From an uncultured Marvinbryantia sp. (lineage in GTDB: Bacteria > Bacillota > Clostridia > Lachnospirales > Lachnospiraceae), in contig CAKRON010000002.1 in assembly GCA_934373455.1 (NCBI GenBank), forward strand, positions 1 to 64,000: a stretch of DNA of 64,000 nt, in the 5' to 3' direction. Shown one piece after another: positions 46,777 through 55,735 of the stretch. Position numbers and translations under genes: made by a program. The notes beneath the pieces are model-generated. The model searched no databases and was not told where the DNA came from. It saw only the letters and a list, made by a program, of their open reading frames with translations. The stretch's first letter is position 1. Each line of letters begins with the position of its first letter.

Positions 46777-46800
46777 AACTTGTATGATGAGTAACAAGTT
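46777..46800. promoter_or_regulatory. Second ACAAGTT inverted repeat, upstream of the dehydratase gene
   Basis: AACTTGT (46777-46783), 10 bases, ACAAGTT (46794-46800) is a perfect inverted repeat with the same half-site as the operator at 46005 (GACAAGTT) but wider spacing. It lies 85 bases before the dehydratase start and could be a second site for the same regulator. Confidence 0.5.
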
Positions 46801-46884
46801 TGAACAACATACAAGTGTACAGCAAGAGTGTTGAGGCATTCTTGAATTGTAAATAAGACAGTGAAAGAAAGGGAGGAATGCAAA

Positions 46885-48132
46885 ATGTCTGTAACAATTA
46901 AAGATATTCGTGTTATCTGCACGGCACCGGAGGGAATTAATCTGGTTGTAGTAAAAGTAGAGACAAATCAGCCGGGACTCTATGGACTTGGATGTGCAAC
47001 ATTTGCTTACCGTCATCTGACAGTGAAGCATTTGATTGAAGAATATATGAAGCCTCTTCTGGTGGGAAGACCGGTGGAGAACATTGAGGAGACCTGGCAG
47101 CTGATGCACCAGAATGGCTATTGGAGAAACGGTCCGATTGAGAATAATGCTATCTCAGGAATTGACATGGCATTATGGGATATCAAAGGAAAAATGGCAG
47201 GCATGCCGGTTTATCAGTTGTTTGGTGGAAAAGTCAGGGAAGGTATTCCGGTTTACCGTCATGTAGATGGAAAGGATATCAATGAGATCTGTGAAAATAT
47301 CCAGATGTATCAGGAAATGGGGATTACTCATCTGAGATGTCAGTGCGGAGGATACGGCGGTGCACCTTATGGTCAGACACCGAAGACTGCACCGGTGGGA
47401 GCACATGATGGTATGTATCTGGATGCAAAGAAATATATCCGTGATACCATTCATTTATTTGAACAGATCCGTTCTAAGATCGGATACGAAATGCAGCTGG
47501 TACACGATGTACATGAGAGAATCGCACCGGCAGATGCAGTGGCGCTGGCAAAAGGACTGGAGCCATATGATCTGTTTTTCCTGGAAGATCCGGTCTCTCT
47601 GGAACAGCTTGGCTGGCTTCGTAATTTACGTCAGCAGACAAGTATACCGATTGCGCAGGGAGAGTTATTCAATAATCCATATGAATGGAGAAACATCATC
47701 GCAGAGCAGCTGATTGATTTCATTCGTGTACATATCAGTCAGGTTGGTGGAATCACACCGGCAAGAAAGCTTCAGATTTTTGCAGAACAGTTTGGAGTGA
47801 GAACAGCATGGCATGGACCGGGCGATATGTCCCCTCTGGCGCATGCAGCTAACATTCACATTGACCTGGCAGCTCAGAATTTCGGAGTACAGGAATGGTC
47901 CGGAATCGAACCTCCAAACTTCGTTATTCAGGAACTGAAAGGACCGCATGGTGCACTTCTGGAAGTCTTCCCTGGTATGCCGGAATACAAGGATGGTTAT
48001 GTATATGCCAATGACAAACCAGGTCTTGGTGTAGACATTGATGAAAAAGAAGCAGCAAAGTATCCATGTGAAAATACCGTGACTACATGGACACAGACCA
48101 GAAGCCGTGACGGAGCACTGGTAACACCATAA
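46885..48132 (+). CDS. ManD/RspA-type sugar-acid dehydratase (enolase superfamily)
   Basis: A 415-residue enzyme of the mannonate-dehydratase group in the mandelate racemase branch. It starts MSVTIKDIRVICTAPEG; Mg2+ ligands are seen in VHDVHERI (Asp), FLEDPVS (Glu) and AQGELFNN (Glu), and a catalytic His in WHGPGDMSPLA. Members turn D-mannonate or D-gluconate into 2-keto-3-deoxygluconate, some with very low activity. GGGAGG at about 46870 fits the ATG at 46885 rather than the open frame from 46861. It is followed by a TRAP transporter and two dehydrogenases, so an aldonic or uronic acid is the likely substrate. Confidence 0.9.
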   Translation: MSVTIKDIRVICTAPEGINLVVVKVETNQPGLYGLGCATFAYRHLTVKHLIEEYMKPLLVGRPVENIEETWQLMHQNGYWRNGPIENNAISGIDMALWDIKGKMAGMPVYQLFGGKVREGIPVYRHVDGKDINEICENIQMYQEMGITHLRCQCGGYGGAPYGQTPKTAPVGAHDGMYLDAKKYIRDTIHLFEQIRSKIGYEMQLVHDVHERIAPADAVALAKGLEPYDLFFLEDPVSLEQLGWLRNLRQQTSIPIAQGELFNNPYEWRNIIAEQLIDFIRVHISQVGGITPARKLQIFAEQFGVRTAWHGPGDMSPLAHAANIHIDLAAQNFGVQEWSGIEPPNFVIQELKGPHGALLEVFPGMPEYKDGYVYANDKPGLGVDIDEKEAAKYPCENTVTTWTQTRSRDGALVTP

Positions 48133-48154
48133 GAAAGAGAAAAGGAGAGAAGGA

Positions 48155-49174
48155 ATGAGTAAAAAAGCATCAACTATGGCTGCAGTTGGAATTCTTGCAG
48201 CAGCAGTAGTATTGGGTGGATTGAGTATTTACAAAGATAATCAGCGTAATACAGATACCGATGGAACCATTACACTGCGTATGGCACAGACGTCATCACA
48301 GACTGGAGCCATTGGACAATCCATGGATCTGTTTGCAGAGCGGATCTATGAAGCGACAAATGGAAAATATAAAATTGAGACATATCATAATGGACAGCTG
48401 GGAGCTGAGATTGATACTATCGAAGGCTGTCAGATGGGAACGATTGATATTGCAGTCGTGAACCAGTCAACAATCGGCAATTTCATCAGTGACTTTCAGG
48501 CACTGGATGTACCATATCTGATTACTTCCACAGAGCAGGCAGATGCTGTATTCCTGGGAGACATAGGGGATCGTTTCCTGGAAAAACTTTCGGGAGTACA
48601 GCTGTATGGCCTGGGAATTTGGGAATCAGGCTTCCGTAATCTGACAAACAGCAAGAAGGATATTAATTCTGTAGAGGATGTGCAGGGATTAAAGATCCGT
48701 ACAATGGAGAATCAGGTACATATTGCATTCTGGAAAGCGATGGGTGCAGATGCGACTCCAATGTCCTGGGGTGAAGCTTATACAGCACTTCAGCAGGGAG
48801 CTTTGGATGGACAGGAAAACCCTGCAACGGTTATTCTTACAAATAATGTAGCGCAGGTAAATAATCATCTGGCGTTAACAGAACATGCATATTCTACAGT
48901 ATTTTTGGTAATGAGTCCGACTACATGGGCATCCTTTGATGATGAAACAAAGCAGATATTTACAGATGTGATGGAAGAATGCAGTTTAAGTGAACGTGAA
49001 CTGAGCCGCTCCATGGATGCAGATGCAGTGGGAGAACTGGAAGAACAGGGCATGACAGTAACGCGTCCGGACAAACAGCAGTTTATTGACAAAGCAGCGG
49101 ATCTGTATGCACAGTGGGAAGAAGAGTATGGTGATATTATTTCTGAAATCCGTGCACTTGCAGTGACAGAATAG
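48155..49174 (+). CDS. TRAP transporter solute-binding subunit (DctP type)
   Basis: A 339-residue binding protein for sugar acids. An N-terminal hydrophobic segment (about 7-25: MAAVGILAAAVVLGGLSIY) lacks a lipobox Cys and may stay as a membrane anchor. The TRAP fold is seen in IYEATNGKYKIETYHNGQLG and LKIRTMENQVHIAFWKAMGADATPMSWGE, where the Arg in KIRTMEN is the usual carboxylate ligand. It works with the small and large membrane subunits that follow. Confidence 0.93.
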   Translation: MSKKASTMAAVGILAAAVVLGGLSIYKDNQRNTDTDGTITLRMAQTSSQTGAIGQSMDLFAERIYEATNGKYKIETYHNGQLGAEIDTIEGCQMGTIDIAVVNQSTIGNFISDFQALDVPYLITSTEQADAVFLGDIGDRFLEKLSGVQLYGLGIWESGFRNLTNSKKDINSVEDVQGLKIRTMENQVHIAFWKAMGADATPMSWGEAYTALQQGALDGQENPATVILTNNVAQVNNHLALTEHAYSTVFLVMSPTTWASFDDETKQIFTDVMEECSLSERELSRSMDADAVGELEEQGMTVTRPDKQQFIDKAADLYAQWEEEYGDIISEIRALAVTE

Positions 49175-49184
49175 GAGGTAGGTT

Positions 49185-49670
49185 ATGGAAAAATTTGCAG
49201 CGGGATTTAAAAAAGTACAGCGGGCAAACAAGGCAATCCTGGGAGCAGGCCTTCTGTTAATGATTGGTGTGGTATTTTTACAGACATTTTGCCGTTTTGT
49301 TATTTTCAAAAGTCTGACCTGGTCAGAAGAGTTGTCCCGATACTTATTTGTGGCAGTGATTGCTCTTGGTATCAATCTGGCATCTACAGACCATCTGTTT
49401 GTAAAAATTGAGATTATTGATGGTTATCTGAAAGGAAAAGCAAGATATGTTTTAGATATGATCCGCAAAGCAATTGCAATTTATGTCAGTTTTGTTTTCA
49501 TGTACAGCGGATTTAAACTGATCGAGATCGGGGGATATCAGATCAGCCCGGCAATGGGAATCCCAATGAGCATCCTGTACGGAATCGTATTTGTAGGATT
49601 TGTCATGAACTTCCTGGCACTGATCGTAGACACCTGGGAAGAATTCGGAAAAGCAAAGGAGGAAAAATAA
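49185..49670 (+). CDS. TRAP transporter small permease subunit (DctQ type)
   Basis: A 161-residue membrane protein with four segments. The pattern VFLQTFCRFVIFKSLTWSEELSRYLFVAVIALG (about 27-60) is characteristic of DctQ. The next gene begins at its last base, indicating coupled translation. Confidence 0.92.
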   Translation: MEKFAAGFKKVQRANKAILGAGLLLMIGVVFLQTFCRFVIFKSLTWSEELSRYLFVAVIALGINLASTDHLFVKIEIIDGYLKGKARYVLDMIRKAIAIYVSFVFMYSGFKLIEIGGYQISPAMGIPMSILYGIVFVGFVMNFLALIVDTWEEFGKAKEEK

Positions 49671-50953
49671 TGGAAACTGCAGCAATCGCATTAATCGTTG
49701 TCCTTCTGGTAGCCATGGCCTGTGGTCTGGAAATCACATGGGCGCTGGGACTCTCCTGTGTAGTAGCAGTCCTTCTTGATCCAAAACTGAGTTTTGTTGT
49801 TATCGCACAGAGAATTTTTGCAAACTCTAACAGCTTTTCTATGCTGGCAATCCCGGCATTCATGCTGGCTGGAGATGTCATGTCAAAGGGTGGCCTTTCC
49901 AAACGTCTGGTAGCTTTTGCAGACTCTCTGGTTGGATGGATTTCCGGTGGGATTTCTCTGGTATCCATTGTAGCTTGTACATTCTTCGCAGCAATTTCAG
50001 GATCTTCCGTAGCAACTACAGCAGCGATCGGTGGTCTGATGTATCCGGAAATGGTAAAACGTGGATATCCGGAATCTTATGCAGCAGCTGTTCAGGCAAT
50101 CGGCGGAACCCTTGGTATTGTAATTCCACCTAGTATCGTTCTGGTTATTTATGGTAATATTACAGGAACAGACGTAGGAGCCCTCCTGATGGCAGGTATC
50201 CTTCCTGGAGTAGTCTGCAGTATCGGACTTTGTGTATATGCATATTACAAGGCAAAAAAATGTAACTTTCCAAAATCCGACAAATTCTCTTTCAAGAGAT
50301 TCCTGGTATCCTTTAAAGATGCGGTATGGGCACTGATTATGCCAATCATCATCCTGGGCGGTATTTATGCTGGAATCTTTACACCAACCGAATCTGCCGT
50401 AGTAGCAGTTGTATACGGACTGATCGTGTGTCTGGCAGTTTACCGTGAGATCAGTATGAAGAGTATCTGGGAAATCATTGAAAACACAGCAGAAGGAACA
50501 GCCAACCTGATGATCCTGGTTGTAACCGCGCAGATGTTTGGATGGCTGATTTCTTACTATCAGATTCCACAGGCAGTGACCAACTTCATGCTGGCATTTG
50601 TATCTAATAAATATATGTTCTGGGCAATTATCATCGTTCTGCTGACCATCTGCGGTATGTTCCTGGAAGTCGGAGCAACCAACCTGATCCTTGGCCCAAT
50701 CCTGGCACCAATCGCAGCGGCATTTGGTATCAATCCAGTACAGTTTGGTCTGGTATTCGTATTCCTGCTGGCTATGGGACAGGCAACACCACCTTTCGGA
50801 ACTTGTATGTTTGTAGCCTGCGGTATCAGTAAACAGCCGGTAGGTCAGGTATCCAAACACCTGATTCCATTCGTGGCAGTGGAGATCTTCTGCGGAATCC
50901 TCTTTGCACTGATTCCTGGTATTTCCCTGTTACTGCCATCTATTATTGGATAA
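49670..50953 (+). CDS. TRAP transporter large permease subunit (DctM type)
   Basis: A 427-residue membrane protein with about twelve segments. Recognisable blocks are FAAISGSSVATTAAIGGLMYPEM, GTLGIVIPPSIVLVIYG and GIFTPTESAVVAVVYG. It is the ion-coupled channel of the importer. A small GC-rich hairpin follows it at about 50980-51003, within the operon. Confidence 0.95.
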   Translation: METAAIALIVVLLVAMACGLEITWALGLSCVVAVLLDPKLSFVVIAQRIFANSNSFSMLAIPAFMLAGDVMSKGGLSKRLVAFADSLVGWISGGISLVSIVACTFFAAISGSSVATTAAIGGLMYPEMVKRGYPESYAAAVQAIGGTLGIVIPPSIVLVIYGNITGTDVGALLMAGILPGVVCSIGLCVYAYYKAKKCNFPKSDKFSFKRFLVSFKDAVWALIMPIIILGGIYAGIFTPTESAVVAVVYGLIVCLAVYREISMKSIWEIIENTAEGTANLMILVVTAQMFGWLISYYQIPQAVTNFMLAFVSNKYMFWAIIIVLLTICGMFLEVGATNLILGPILAPIAAAFGINPVQFGLVFVFLLAMGQATPPFGTCMFVACGISKQPVGQVSKHLIPFVAVEIFCGILFALIPGISLLLPSIIG

Positions 50954-51033
50954 ATACATCAGAGAACCATTAACTGACAGTGCGCCCGGCGACAGGTCGG
51001 GCACCTGCCCTTATATCATAAAGGAGTAGAAAA

Positions 51034-52074
51034 ATGAAAGAAATGATGAAAGAAGTCGTAGTAGTAGAACCACATAAATATGAAGTACGTGAAGTTCCGG
51101 TACCGGAACTGGCAAATGAAGATGAAGTACTGATTCAGATGAAATCAGCCGGTGTTTGCGGAAGTGACCATCATATCTATCATGGCTCCAATCCATGCTC
51201 TACCTATCCACGTATTCCGGGACATGAAAATGCAGGTATTGTGGCAAAAGTCGGAAAGAACGTAACGAATGTAAAAGTAGGCGATCATGTAATCGTTGAT
51301 TTGCTTTCCTCCTGCGGAACCTGTTATCAGTGTACTCACGGCAGAAAAAATGTGTGCGAACATGTAAAGGTAAGAGGTTCAGGAGCTGATGGCGGCTGGA
51401 GAGAATATTTCACTGCACCTGGAAAAGAAGTATATAAGATTTCTGATTCTGTAAAATGGGAAGATGCAGCTCTGGTAGAACCATTTGCAATTGGTTCTCA
51501 TTGTACAGGACGTGGTCGTGTGGTAGAAGATGATGTAGTATTTATTCTGGGAACCGGAACGATTGGATCTATTATTTTACAGAGCTGTAAAGCAAAAGGC
51601 TGTAAGACAGTTATCTGTTGTGATATCAGTGATTCCTCTCTGGAACGTGCAAAAGGATACGGCGCAGATTATGTGATTAATTCTAAGACACAGGACGTAG
51701 TGGCAGAAGTACAGAAGATCACAGAAGGTCATGGATGTACAGTTGCATTTGATTCTGCCTGCTTCCCGGGATCACTGACTATGTGTATGCAGCCAGGCAT
51801 TCTCTGTAATGCAGCACGTATGGTGCCGATGGGATTCTGTACAGCACCAGAACAGATTACGCAGGCAATGATTAATCAGAGAGAGATTGATATCATTGGT
51901 TCCAGAATGTCTCAGAATGCATTTGAGCCAACGATTGCAAGAATGGAAAAGGGAGAATACATTACAGAAGGTATTGCAACTACATTTATTAAATTCAGCG
52001 AGATCGACAAAGTATTTAATTTGATGGATCATCCGACAGAAGAAGCAAAGAAAATGGTTATCTTATTTGACTAA
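51034..52074 (+). CDS. Zinc-dependent alcohol dehydrogenase family protein (RspB-like)
   Basis: A 346-residue medium-chain dehydrogenase. Catalytic zinc ligands are in VCGSDHHIYHG (Cys) and PGHENAG (His-Glu); structural zinc cysteines are in SCGTCYQCTHGRKNVC. The NAD-binding motif FILGTGTIGS is at about 168-177. It resembles the RspB protein that travels with RspA-type dehydratases and would oxidise a sugar acid such as L-gulonate or a related compound before dehydration; the substrate is inferred. Confidence 0.9.
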   Translation: MKEMMKEVVVVEPHKYEVREVPVPELANEDEVLIQMKSAGVCGSDHHIYHGSNPCSTYPRIPGHENAGIVAKVGKNVTNVKVGDHVIVDLLSSCGTCYQCTHGRKNVCEHVKVRGSGADGGWREYFTAPGKEVYKISDSVKWEDAALVEPFAIGSHCTGRGRVVEDDVVFILGTGTIGSIILQSCKAKGCKTVICCDISDSSLERAKGYGADYVINSKTQDVVAEVQKITEGHGCTVAFDSACFPGSLTMCMQPGILCNAARMVPMGFCTAPEQITQAMINQREIDIIGSRMSQNAFEPTIARMEKGEYITEGIATTFIKFSEIDKVFNLMDHPTEEAKKMVILFD

Positions 52075-52098
52075 AATTGAGAAAGGAGAATGAAGAAC

Positions 52099-52860
52099 AT
52101 GGATTTATTTAACATTGAAGGAAAAAAGGCAATTGTAACAGGTGGTACCAGAGGTCTGGGATATGGTATGGCAGAAGGCTTGATGGAAGCCGGATGTGAA
52201 GTAGCCATTGTAGGAACCTCTGACAAAGTATATGATGTAGCAAAAAGCTTCTGTGACAAAGGATTTAAGTGTCATGGTGTGAAAGCAGATTTCAGTAAGA
52301 GAGAAGGAACATATCAGGGATTCAATGATTGTGTGGCAGCACTTGGCGGAGACCTGGATATTATTGTAAATGCACATGGTATTCAGAGACGCCACAGTGC
52401 AGAAGTATTCCCAATTGAAGAGTGGGATGAGGTCTTAAATGTAAACTTAAATTCTGTATTTATTCTCTGCCAGGAAGCAGCTAAGATTATGCTGAAAAAA
52501 GGTTACGGAAAAATCATTAACATTGCATCTATGGTATCATGGTTTGGTGGACAGACTGTTCCGGCTTATACAGCAGCAAAAGGTGGTGTGACACAGCTGA
52601 CAAAAGAATTGAGCAATGACTGGATCGCAAGAGGCGTCAATGTCAATGCCATCGCACCAGGTTATATGGCGACTGAAATGAATGCAGCGCTGCTGGATCC
52701 GGCTAATCCAAGATATCAGCAGATTACAGAACGTATTCCGGCAAACCGCTGGGGAACAGGGGATGATATGAAAGGGGCCTGCATCTTCCTTGCATCTCAT
52801 GCCAGCGACTATCTGGGTGGTGCCATCATTCCGGTAGATGGCGGATATCTTGTAAAATAA
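52099..52860 (+). CDS. Short-chain dehydrogenase/reductase (gluconate/uronate type)
   Basis: A 253-residue NAD(P)-dependent oxidoreductase. The cofactor loop is TGGTRGLGYG (about 13-22), with the catalytic Ser in NIASMVSW, and YTAAKGGV holding the Tyr and Lys. The PG and GYL C-terminal marks fit the gluconate-5-dehydrogenase/deoxygluconate branch. The ATG at 52099 is favoured over 52090, which directly abuts the GGAG site. It is last in the sugar-acid operon and probably interconverts a keto-acid and an aldonic acid. Confidence 0.9.
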   Translation: MDLFNIEGKKAIVTGGTRGLGYGMAEGLMEAGCEVAIVGTSDKVYDVAKSFCDKGFKCHGVKADFSKREGTYQGFNDCVAALGGDLDIIVNAHGIQRRHSAEVFPIEEWDEVLNVNLNSVFILCQEAAKIMLKKGYGKIINIASMVSWFGGQTVPAYTAAKGGVTQLTKELSNDWIARGVNVNAIAPGYMATEMNAALLDPANPRYQQITERIPANRWGTGDDMKGACIFLASHASDYLGGAIIPVDGGYLVK

Positions 52861-52868
52861 ATCTGTTT

Positions 52869-52915
52869 TGGACGAAGTTTAAAGACTTTTACAGTCAAAA
52901 ACTTCGTCCTTTTTT
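52869..52915 (+). terminator. Terminator of the sugar-acid operon
   Basis: GGACGAAGTTT (52870-52880) pairs with AAACTTCGTCC (52899-52909), with an inner GACT/AGTC extension, followed by six T residues. Confidence 0.9.
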
Positions 52916-53059
52916 GTTTAAATTTGGAATGATAGTTGAAAAGTTAGCAAATAGAGATATGGATTACAAGATTATCATATGATATACTCTAGTACAGCAT
53001 GCACATGCAAATGTTGTCGACTGCTCTGAAATGAATTTATGACAGATAGGAGAAGCAAA

Positions 53060-53635
53060 ATGGAAGAAAAACAAAAGAATATGGGATATGTACTACGAAA
53101 ATTGTTTTTCGCATGTCTGTATCTGAGTACGTTTACTTTTGGTGGCGGTTATGTAATTGTCACCTTGTTAAAAGAAAAATTTGTAGATCAGTATCATTGG
53201 ATTGAGGAAGATGAAATGCTGGATCTGGTTGCAATTGCCCAGTCCTCACCGGGAGCGATAGCCGTAAACGGAGCAATTATTGTAGGCTATAAGCTGGCTG
53301 GCATTCCGGGAATGCTGGTATCGGTTTTAGGGGCAATTATTCCACCAATGGTGATTTTATCTGTTATTTCAGTATTTTATGATGCATTTTGTTCGAACTA
53401 TTATATTGCAGCATTGTTAAAAGGAATGACAGCAGGGGTTGGAGCAGTGATTATGTCTGTTGTGTATGATATGGGAAAAAATGTGGTGAAGTCAAAAGAT
53501 TGGGTAAATGTGGCAATCATGATCATCAGCTTTTGTCTCAGCTATTTCCTGAATATAAATATAATCTATATTATACTTGCAGTTGCTGTATTTGGAATGG
53601 CACGGACGATTGTAAAAGGAGGAAAAGGAAAATGA
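53060..53635 (+). CDS. Chromate transporter family protein, first half-size subunit
   Basis: A 191-residue membrane protein of the short-chain CHR family (FTFGGGYVIVTLLKEKFVDQYHWIEEDE and IAQSSPGAIAVNGAIIVGYKLAG are characteristic). Short CHR proteins work in pairs of opposite topology, matching the neighbouring gene. Despite the name, gut members may transport other oxyanions. ATG at 53060 follows TAGGAG. Confidence 0.9.
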   Translation: MEEKQKNMGYVLRKLFFACLYLSTFTFGGGYVIVTLLKEKFVDQYHWIEEDEMLDLVAIAQSSPGAIAVNGAIIVGYKLAGIPGMLVSVLGAIIPPMVILSVISVFYDAFCSNYYIAALLKGMTAGVGAVIMSVVYDMGKNVVKSKDWVNVAIMIISFCLSYFLNINIIYIILAVAVFGMARTIVKGGKGK

Positions 53636-54192
53636 TATATATTCAGCTTTTTTTGAGTTTCCTTCAGGTTGGGGCTTTAAGTTTCGGAGGTGGATATGCG
53701 GCAATGCCACTGATACAGGAACAGGTAGTGAATTCGCATAGCTGGCTTACTATGACGGAATTTACGAATCTGATAACAATTGCTGAAATGACACCGGGAC
53801 CAATTGCAATAAATGCAGCAACGTTTGTAGGAACACAGATAGCGGGGATTTTAGGTGCTGTAATTGCCACATTTGGATGTATTCTTCCATCTTGCATCGT
53901 GGTAACCTTACTTGCATATGTTTACATGAAATATCGAAATATGTCACTGCTTCAAGGCACGTTGGCATCGCTTCGCCCGGCAGTCGTAGCGATGATCGCA
54001 AAGGCTGGAATTACTATTTTGATATCAGCTTTTTTCTTAGATGGGACTGTCACTTTTATCCGTCAGAATATATGCGTTTCCATGATTCTGTTCTTTGGAA
54101 TTGCGCTGATATTACTTCGAAAATTCAAAGTAAATCCTATATTGGCAATGGTTTTGTGCGGGGTGGCAAATGTTATTTTAAGTATTATGTGA
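53632..54192 (+). CDS. Chromate transporter family protein, second half-size subunit
   Basis: A 186-residue partner of the previous gene, overlapping it by four bases (ATGA). It shows LSFGGGYAAMPLIQEQVVNSHSWLTMTEF and IAEMTPGPIAINAATFVGTQ. The chosen ATG at 53632 follows a purine-rich AAAGGAGGAAAAGG site. The pair ends at a strong terminator. Confidence 0.92.
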   Translation: MIYIQLFLSFLQVGALSFGGGYAAMPLIQEQVVNSHSWLTMTEFTNLITIAEMTPGPIAINAATFVGTQIAGILGAVIATFGCILPSCIVVTLLAYVYMKYRNMSLLQGTLASLRPAVVAMIAKAGITILISAFFLDGTVTFIRQNICVSMILFFGIALILLRKFKVNPILAMVLCGVANVILSIM

Positions 54193-54221
54193 CAAGAAAA
54201 AATATCAAAGAAGTAAAAAAT

Positions 54222-54283
54222 GGACAATTATGTGTATTCTGTCAGTTGTTTATTAGACAAAATACACATAATTGTCCTTATTT
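54222..54283 (+). terminator. Terminator after the chromate transporter pair
   Basis: Bases 54222-54238 and 54261-54277 are exact reverse complements of 17 bases, with a further TGTC/GACA pair inside, followed by a T-rich stretch. Confidence 0.85.
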
Positions 54284-54403
54284 TTAGCAAAGCGGGGGTG
54301 TTTGTCTATTGTTGAAAATGGAAAAATTGATATACAATTAACATACGTAGTGCAGATAGAATTACGGATGATCAAAGGTCAAACGATAACTGGAAGAAGG
54401 AAG

Positions 54404-55664
54404 TGAAAGAGCTATGATGTATTGACGTATCTGCCGGGTGATATCGAGACGATGATAGGTCAGGATATCTTGGTAAATGACTTTGGAACAGGAGCTTTTT
54501 CTATGTTCATAGTGGATGGCATGGAAGATAAAGACGTGTCGAAGCTGAAAAAGAAGATCGAAGAAGTGGATCATGTAAAACAGGTGATCTGGTATGATTC
54601 TCTTGCGGACATCAGCATACCGAAGAACATGCTTCCAAAGAAACTGTACAATGCATTTAATTCAGATACCGGAACGATGATGGCGATTTTCTTTGATGAG
54701 GGAACTTCTTCAGATGGCACGATGGAGACAAACAACGTGCCATGGCACATGCGATATCACAGACATTTTCATCTGTGATCGGAAGTTCTGTTACAACAAT
54801 AGCCGGATTTATTGCACTGTGCTTCATGTCTTTTACACTTGGAATGGATATTGGTATTGTAATGGTCAAAGGTGTCGTTCTTGGTGTAGTTGCCTGTGTA
54901 ACGATCCTTCCGGCTATGATTCTTGCAGATAGTGCCATCGATGGCGCGGATGCAGGAAGAATGCTCAGTGAGATGGAAAAGGTCGACGGAATTAAGTGGG
55001 CACTTGGATTGGATTCCGTGATTGGGCCTACAATACCGAAAAGTATGATTCCAAATTCCGTGACCAGTGCGCTGAAAAACGATAAGTACCAGCTGATCCT
55101 GGCAAATTCCGAATATAAAGTGGCAACAGATGAGCTGAATGATCAGATTAAAGAACTGAATACCATTTTACATAATTATGATGAGAACGGTATGCTGATT
55201 GGAGAAGGACCTTTGACCGCAGACTTGATTGATATTACCGATACAGATTTCAAGCATGTCAGTGCAGTATCCATTGGAATTATTTTTGTAATCATCATGC
55301 TGTTGTTTAAATCTGTTTCACTGCCATTTATCTTGGTAGGAGTGATTGAATTTGCAATTTTCGTTAATATGGGAATACCATATTATACGTGAACAAAGCT
55401 GCCGTTTGTAGCATCTATTGTAATCGGAACCATTCAGCTGGGATCCACAGTAGACTATGCAATCCTTATGACAACCCGCTATAAGAGAGAGCGGAATCAC
55501 GGTGCAAATAAATATGATGCCATCACAACGGCACACCGTGTATCCTGATGGCAAGAGGCGCACTGATCAGTATGGTGGTAGTAATCTTTGTATTGCCGTC
55601 TATATTTATGGTATTTGATAAAGTCATCGTGAAAACGAGCAAAGGCTTCCTGCCACAGAAATAG
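54404..55664 (+). pseudogene. MMPL/RND-type membrane transporter, multiply broken
   Basis: Pieces of one long transporter remain in order. The N-terminus is lost; the remnant begins SYDVLTYLPGDIETMIGQDIL at about 54408. The frame runs to about 54735, where a large internal piece is missing, and resumes as MAHAISQTFSSVIGSSVTTIAGF (54742). It then continues to an in-frame TGA at 55390 (where relatives probably have Trp), goes on as TKLPFVASIVIGTIQLGSTVDYAI with further stops, and ends near GFLPQK at 55664. The family call rests on these membrane-domain motifs. It is not functional. Confidence 0.85.
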
Positions 55665-55685
55665 ATGTCTCGATTGAGATAAATA

Positions 55686-55735
55686 AGGGAGCATATCAAT
55701 GACAGATCAGTCATTATGATATGCTCCCTGTTTTT
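55686..55735. terminator. Bidirectional terminator between the MMPL remnant and degV
   Basis: AGGGAGCATATCA (55686-55698) pairs with TGATATGCTCCCT (55717-55729), extended by an inner ATGAC/GTCAT, followed by TTTTT on the plus strand. Confidence 0.85.

Noticed and set aside
49997-50860. 287-codon leftward open frame opposite the TRAP large subunit
   Set aside because: The DctM protein on the other strand is unmistakable; the antisense frame is Cys/Asp/Gln-rich with no family match or ribosome binding site.
55665-55682. A second IS605 right end, suggested by TCTCGATTGAGATAA
   Set aside because: No hairpin of the right-end type precedes it and no transposase is near; the match is too short to call.
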